A DNA stretch of 64,000 nucleotides from positions 620,001-684,000 of the forward strand of contig NZ_JAGYHC010000001.1 in the NCBI RefSeq assembly GCF_019837165.1, written 5' to 3'. The position numbers and the translations under genes were made by a program. The DNA comes from Virgibacillus sp. NKC19-3. Lineage in GTDB: Bacteria > Bacillota > Bacilli > Bacillales > Amphibacillaceae. The notes under the pieces are model-generated. The model did not search any database and had not been told where the DNA came from. It was given only the letters and a program-made list of their open reading frames with translations. Shown here piece by piece: positions 62,256-64,000 of the stretch; the first letter of the stretch is position 1; every line of letters starts with the position of its first letter.

Positions 62256-62370
62256 TATGTGTAAAATAATTCTTGGGCCTTTGGATGGGTAATATTTCTC
62301 GTAATGATATAAGTCAGGTATACACTCATGTTGCTTTTGCTATCAATAAGGCTGATTTGATAGCATATAT

Positions 62371-62543
62371 AATAAATTAGTGAAATGGAGAGTGAACATC
62401 TTAACTGGTCGTCCTAGGGATGAAAGGGTAAGAAGTCTATTTATGATCCGAATGGTTATAAGTTCGAATTTCATATTGGTACTTTGCATGATAGGATAGA
62501 TTATTATAAGCAGGAAAAGCCGTATATGGAGGTTTATGTTTAA
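62371..62543 (+). pseudogene. fosB-like metallothiol transferase, 3' remnant with frameshift
   Basis: One frame reads [15 protein letters not shown] (62392-62436), and a second frame, from about 62433, continues [19 protein letters not shown] then [15 protein letters not shown] and stop. These are consecutive parts of the C-terminal third of FosB/VOC thiol transferases, which inactivate fosfomycin. The frame change and lack of the N-terminal two thirds show a relic. No start codon or ribosome site is present. Confidence 0.82.
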
Positions 62544-62612
62544 AAAGCATGAATGATTTTCTTGAACAGATAACGCCCTAAAATTATATTTTCAGATGAA
62601 GAAGGTGCTGCG

Positions 62613-63155
62613 TTGAGTAATTTATTTGAGGGGATGCAAATGGGTAATAAAAAGCAACAAAAAGCGTATGCAGTTATCAGGGAACTGAATATTTGTGATG
62701 ACTTAAGTTCATGCAATCCGGTTCTATGCGGAACTTTGCCCATCGGTATAGATATATTAGGATCAGACCTAGACATCGTAATGGAAGTACAGGATTTAGA
62801 TTATTTTGAGGAACGGCTACAAATACTATATCATAGCAAAGGCAATTTTAAGTTAAAAAGGACAACTATAAGAGGTAATCCGGTCGTTAAAGCAAATTTT
62901 TTCTTCAGAAATTTTGAGTTTGAATTGTTTGGTCAATCTCAACCTGTACTTAAACAAAATGCATATTTACATATGTTAATTGAACATAAGTTATTAGAAA
63001 AGCGCCCCAACCTTAAAGAAAAAGTGATAAATCTTAAAAAGCAAGGATACAAGACTGAACCAGCATTTTGTACACTTTTAGGCATTCCTGGTGATCCTTA
63101 CGAGGGTCTTATTCAATATGGGATTAAAGAAGGAATCATAACAGAAGTAGTATAA
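62613..63155 (+). CDS. DUF4269 family protein (nucleotidyltransferase-like)
   Basis: A 180-residue protein with GTLPIGIDILGSDLDIVMEV, a nucleotidyltransferase-like GS...DxD pattern with two acidic residues on the next strand, and a helical C-terminal half ending DPYEGLIQYG. It fits DUF4269. Substrate and reaction are unknown. TTG at 62613 follows GAAGAAGGTG; ATG at 62640 (after GAGGGG) is an alternative start. Single gene. Confidence 0.75.
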   Translation: MSNLFEGMQMGNKKQQKAYAVIRELNICDDLSSCNPVLCGTLPIGIDILGSDLDIVMEVQDLDYFEERLQILYHSKGNFKLKRTTIRGNPVVKANFFFRNFEFELFGQSQPVLKQNAYLHMLIEHKLLEKRPNLKEKVINLKKQGYKTEPAFCTLLGIPGDPYEGLIQYGIKEGIITEVV

Positions 63156-63263
63156 ACACAGTATGCCGCAATCAGTCGTTACTCCGGTTATTAGTCTTTA
63201 CCCCGTATTGCACGTAACGATTATCTTGTGCTTGTGGAGGATAGACAGGGATTATGTACACTG

Positions 63264-63290
63264 AACTATACCGCATTTGCGGTTCTTTTT
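63264..63290 (+). terminator. Weak terminator after the DUF4269 gene
   Basis: ACCGCA and TGCGGT form a short stem with a very small loop, followed by TCTTTTT. About 110 bp beyond the stop codon. Confidence 0.45.
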
Positions 63291-63300
63291 AAGAAAAAAT

Positions 63301-63340
63301 GTAAAGCAAACTTGACGTAAAGTTTGCTTTACTATAAGAT
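63301..63340 (+). promoter_or_regulatory. Promoter with 13-bp-arm palindrome upstream of the XRE gene
   Basis: GTAAAGCAAACTT (63301-63313) and AAGTTTGCTTTAC (63320-63332) are perfect inverted arms with a 6-bp spacer. TTGACG (63312-63317) within it and TAAGAT (63335-63340) form a promoter at 17 bp. Binding by the XRE protein would block polymerase (inference). Confidence 0.6.
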
Positions 63341-63364
63341 TAAGGAAAGGAGGCGCAACGGTGG

Positions 63365-63565
63365 GTGAAAAATAAAGTTATGAATTATAGAAAACGAAAT
63401 GGCTATTCACAAGATAAACTGGCTTTAATTCTCGGAGTATCAAGACAAACGATTATTTCGATTGAAAAAGGAAAATATAATCCCTCACTTCCATTAGCAT
63501 TACAAATGGCAAGGGAATTTCATACTGCTGTTGAGGACATTTTTTTCTTGGAGGATAATGAATGA
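63365..63565 (+). CDS. Small XRE-family helix-turn-helix regulator
   Basis: A 66-residue single-domain regulator: KNKVMNYRKRNGYSQDKLAL, ILGVSRQTIISIEKGKYNPS is the recognition helix and turn, and FHTAVEDIFFLE the last helix. It resembles YgzD-like regulators paired with small membrane proteins. GTG at 63365 follows AAAGGAGG. It is 19 bp from the next gene, in an operon. Confidence 0.88.
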   Translation: MKNKVMNYRKRNGYSQDKLALILGVSRQTIISIEKGKYNPSLPLALQMAREFHTAVEDIFFLEDNE

Positions 63566-63584
63566 AAATAAGGGAGGGATAAAT

Positions 63585-63959
63585 ATGAACTACCGTCGTA
63601 TTTACTTTATTCTTGGCTGCTTATTTCTTATATTTACTGGAATTGGGATAGCAATATCTTTTGGAGCAGGGGAGTTCCGAATAATGCAAATTTATCCACC
63701 TACAATGATTTCGGTAATTTGTATTTGTAATGGGTATCTTGCCCCGCAGATGGCAAAACAGGATGAGCGAACAACATTCATTCGGCAAAAAGGGATGTTT
63801 TATTCTTATTTTGCGATTATCTTTTATCTTATTCTCCTCATGTCGCTTATTTATTTTAACATCTTGGTTATCAGTGCCCTTCATGCGGTCATGTTGATAA
63901 CATTTTTGGTTGTTAGTACGGTATTTATTTCAATGGTTGTCGTGTCTAAAATTTACTAG
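63585..63959 (+). CDS. Four-segment membrane protein partnered with the XRE regulator
   Basis: The 124-residue protein has four hydrophobic segments (about residues 5-25, 35-53, 70-92 and 97-120) with a charged cytoplasmic loop MAKQDERTTFIRQKG. An AGGGAGGG site precedes the ATG at 63585. XRE plus small membrane protein pairs are common in Bacilli and often regulate stress or stationary-phase traits; no specific function can be given. Confidence 0.75.
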   Translation: MNYRRIYFILGCLFLIFTGIGIAISFGAGEFRIMQIYPPTMISVICICNGYLAPQMAKQDERTTFIRQKGMFYSYFAIIFYLILLMSLIYFNILVISALHAVMLITFLVVSTVFISMVVVSKIY

Positions 63960-63972
63960 AAGGGGTGATTCC

Positions 63973-64000
63973 ATGTCTACTGCTGCATATTTCATTTGGG
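63973..64000 (+). CDS. Start of a further gene, cut by the window edge
   Basis: An ATG at 63973 with AAGGGGTG upstream opens MSTAAYFIW and continues out of the window, 13 bp after the previous stop codon. It is probably the third gene of the XRE operon; a hydrophobic start hints at a membrane protein, but nine codons are too few to identify it. Confidence 0.5.

Overview
The window looks like a chromosomal segment of a low-GC, spore-forming Bacillaceae, probably a salt-tolerant genus near Virgibacillus, Oceanobacillus or Lentibacillus (inference). Supporting evidence is the strong AGGAGG-type ribosome binding sites with ATG, GTG and TTG starts, and the spore genes: a KatX-type catalase, a SleL/YaaH-type cortex glucosaminidase and YtvI. 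Many other genes have clear Bacillus subtilis counterparts (MtnE, BrnQ, BmrA, YhfP, YqxD, YkvR, YozB, Mta, YisP, PbuE). A BCCT osmolyte transporter is also present. No rRNA, tRNA, CRISPR array, prophage or intact insertion sequence was seen.

Layout. 1-10 kb: a von Willebrand A protein cut by the left edge, an MtnE-like aminotransferase, BrnQ, an RluA-type pseudouridine synthase, YtvI, PlsC, and a TetR/ABC-exporter operon. 10-14 kb: a LacI-type regulator with its own promoter/operator, a scar where psuG is truncated and a guanine-deaminase-like gene is split by a short inversion, and BmrA. 14-27 kb: repeats, oxidoreductases, EcsC, catalase, SleL, MarR and Usp genes, plus small enzymes. 27-31 kb: an ABC-F ribosome-protection gene behind a textbook-like attenuator with a three-codon leader ORF, a fused relic of a two-component system, a permuted NlpC-like enzyme and an M20 amidohydrolase. 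31-43 kb: an MMPL exporter, YqxD, a YtrA-like GntR/ABC operon, a Fic protein with an altered catalytic His, LemA-HtpX, an RlmI-like methylase and Ung. 43-51 kb: a three-gene ABC uptake system interrupted by a MITE-like element, and hom-thrC-thrB. 51-64 kb: a PbuE-like exporter, a YisP-like synthase, BCCT, Mta, a TPP-riboswitch-controlled thiD-thiM-thiE operon, a coiled-coil protein built on a 42-bp minisatellite, a fosB remnant, a DUF4269 gene and an XRE/membrane-protein pair.

How the genes work together. Metabolic operons (threonine, thiamine) alternate with regulator-plus-exporter modules (TetR/ABC, GntR/ABC, MarR, Mta, BmrA, ABC-F, MMPL), which suggests much of the segment deals with toxic compounds or antibiotics. 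Several stretches are decaying: psuG, guaD, the two-component genes and fosB. Between genes lie at least five families of short repeats. The most interesting regulatory signal is the ABC-F leader at 28780-29077.
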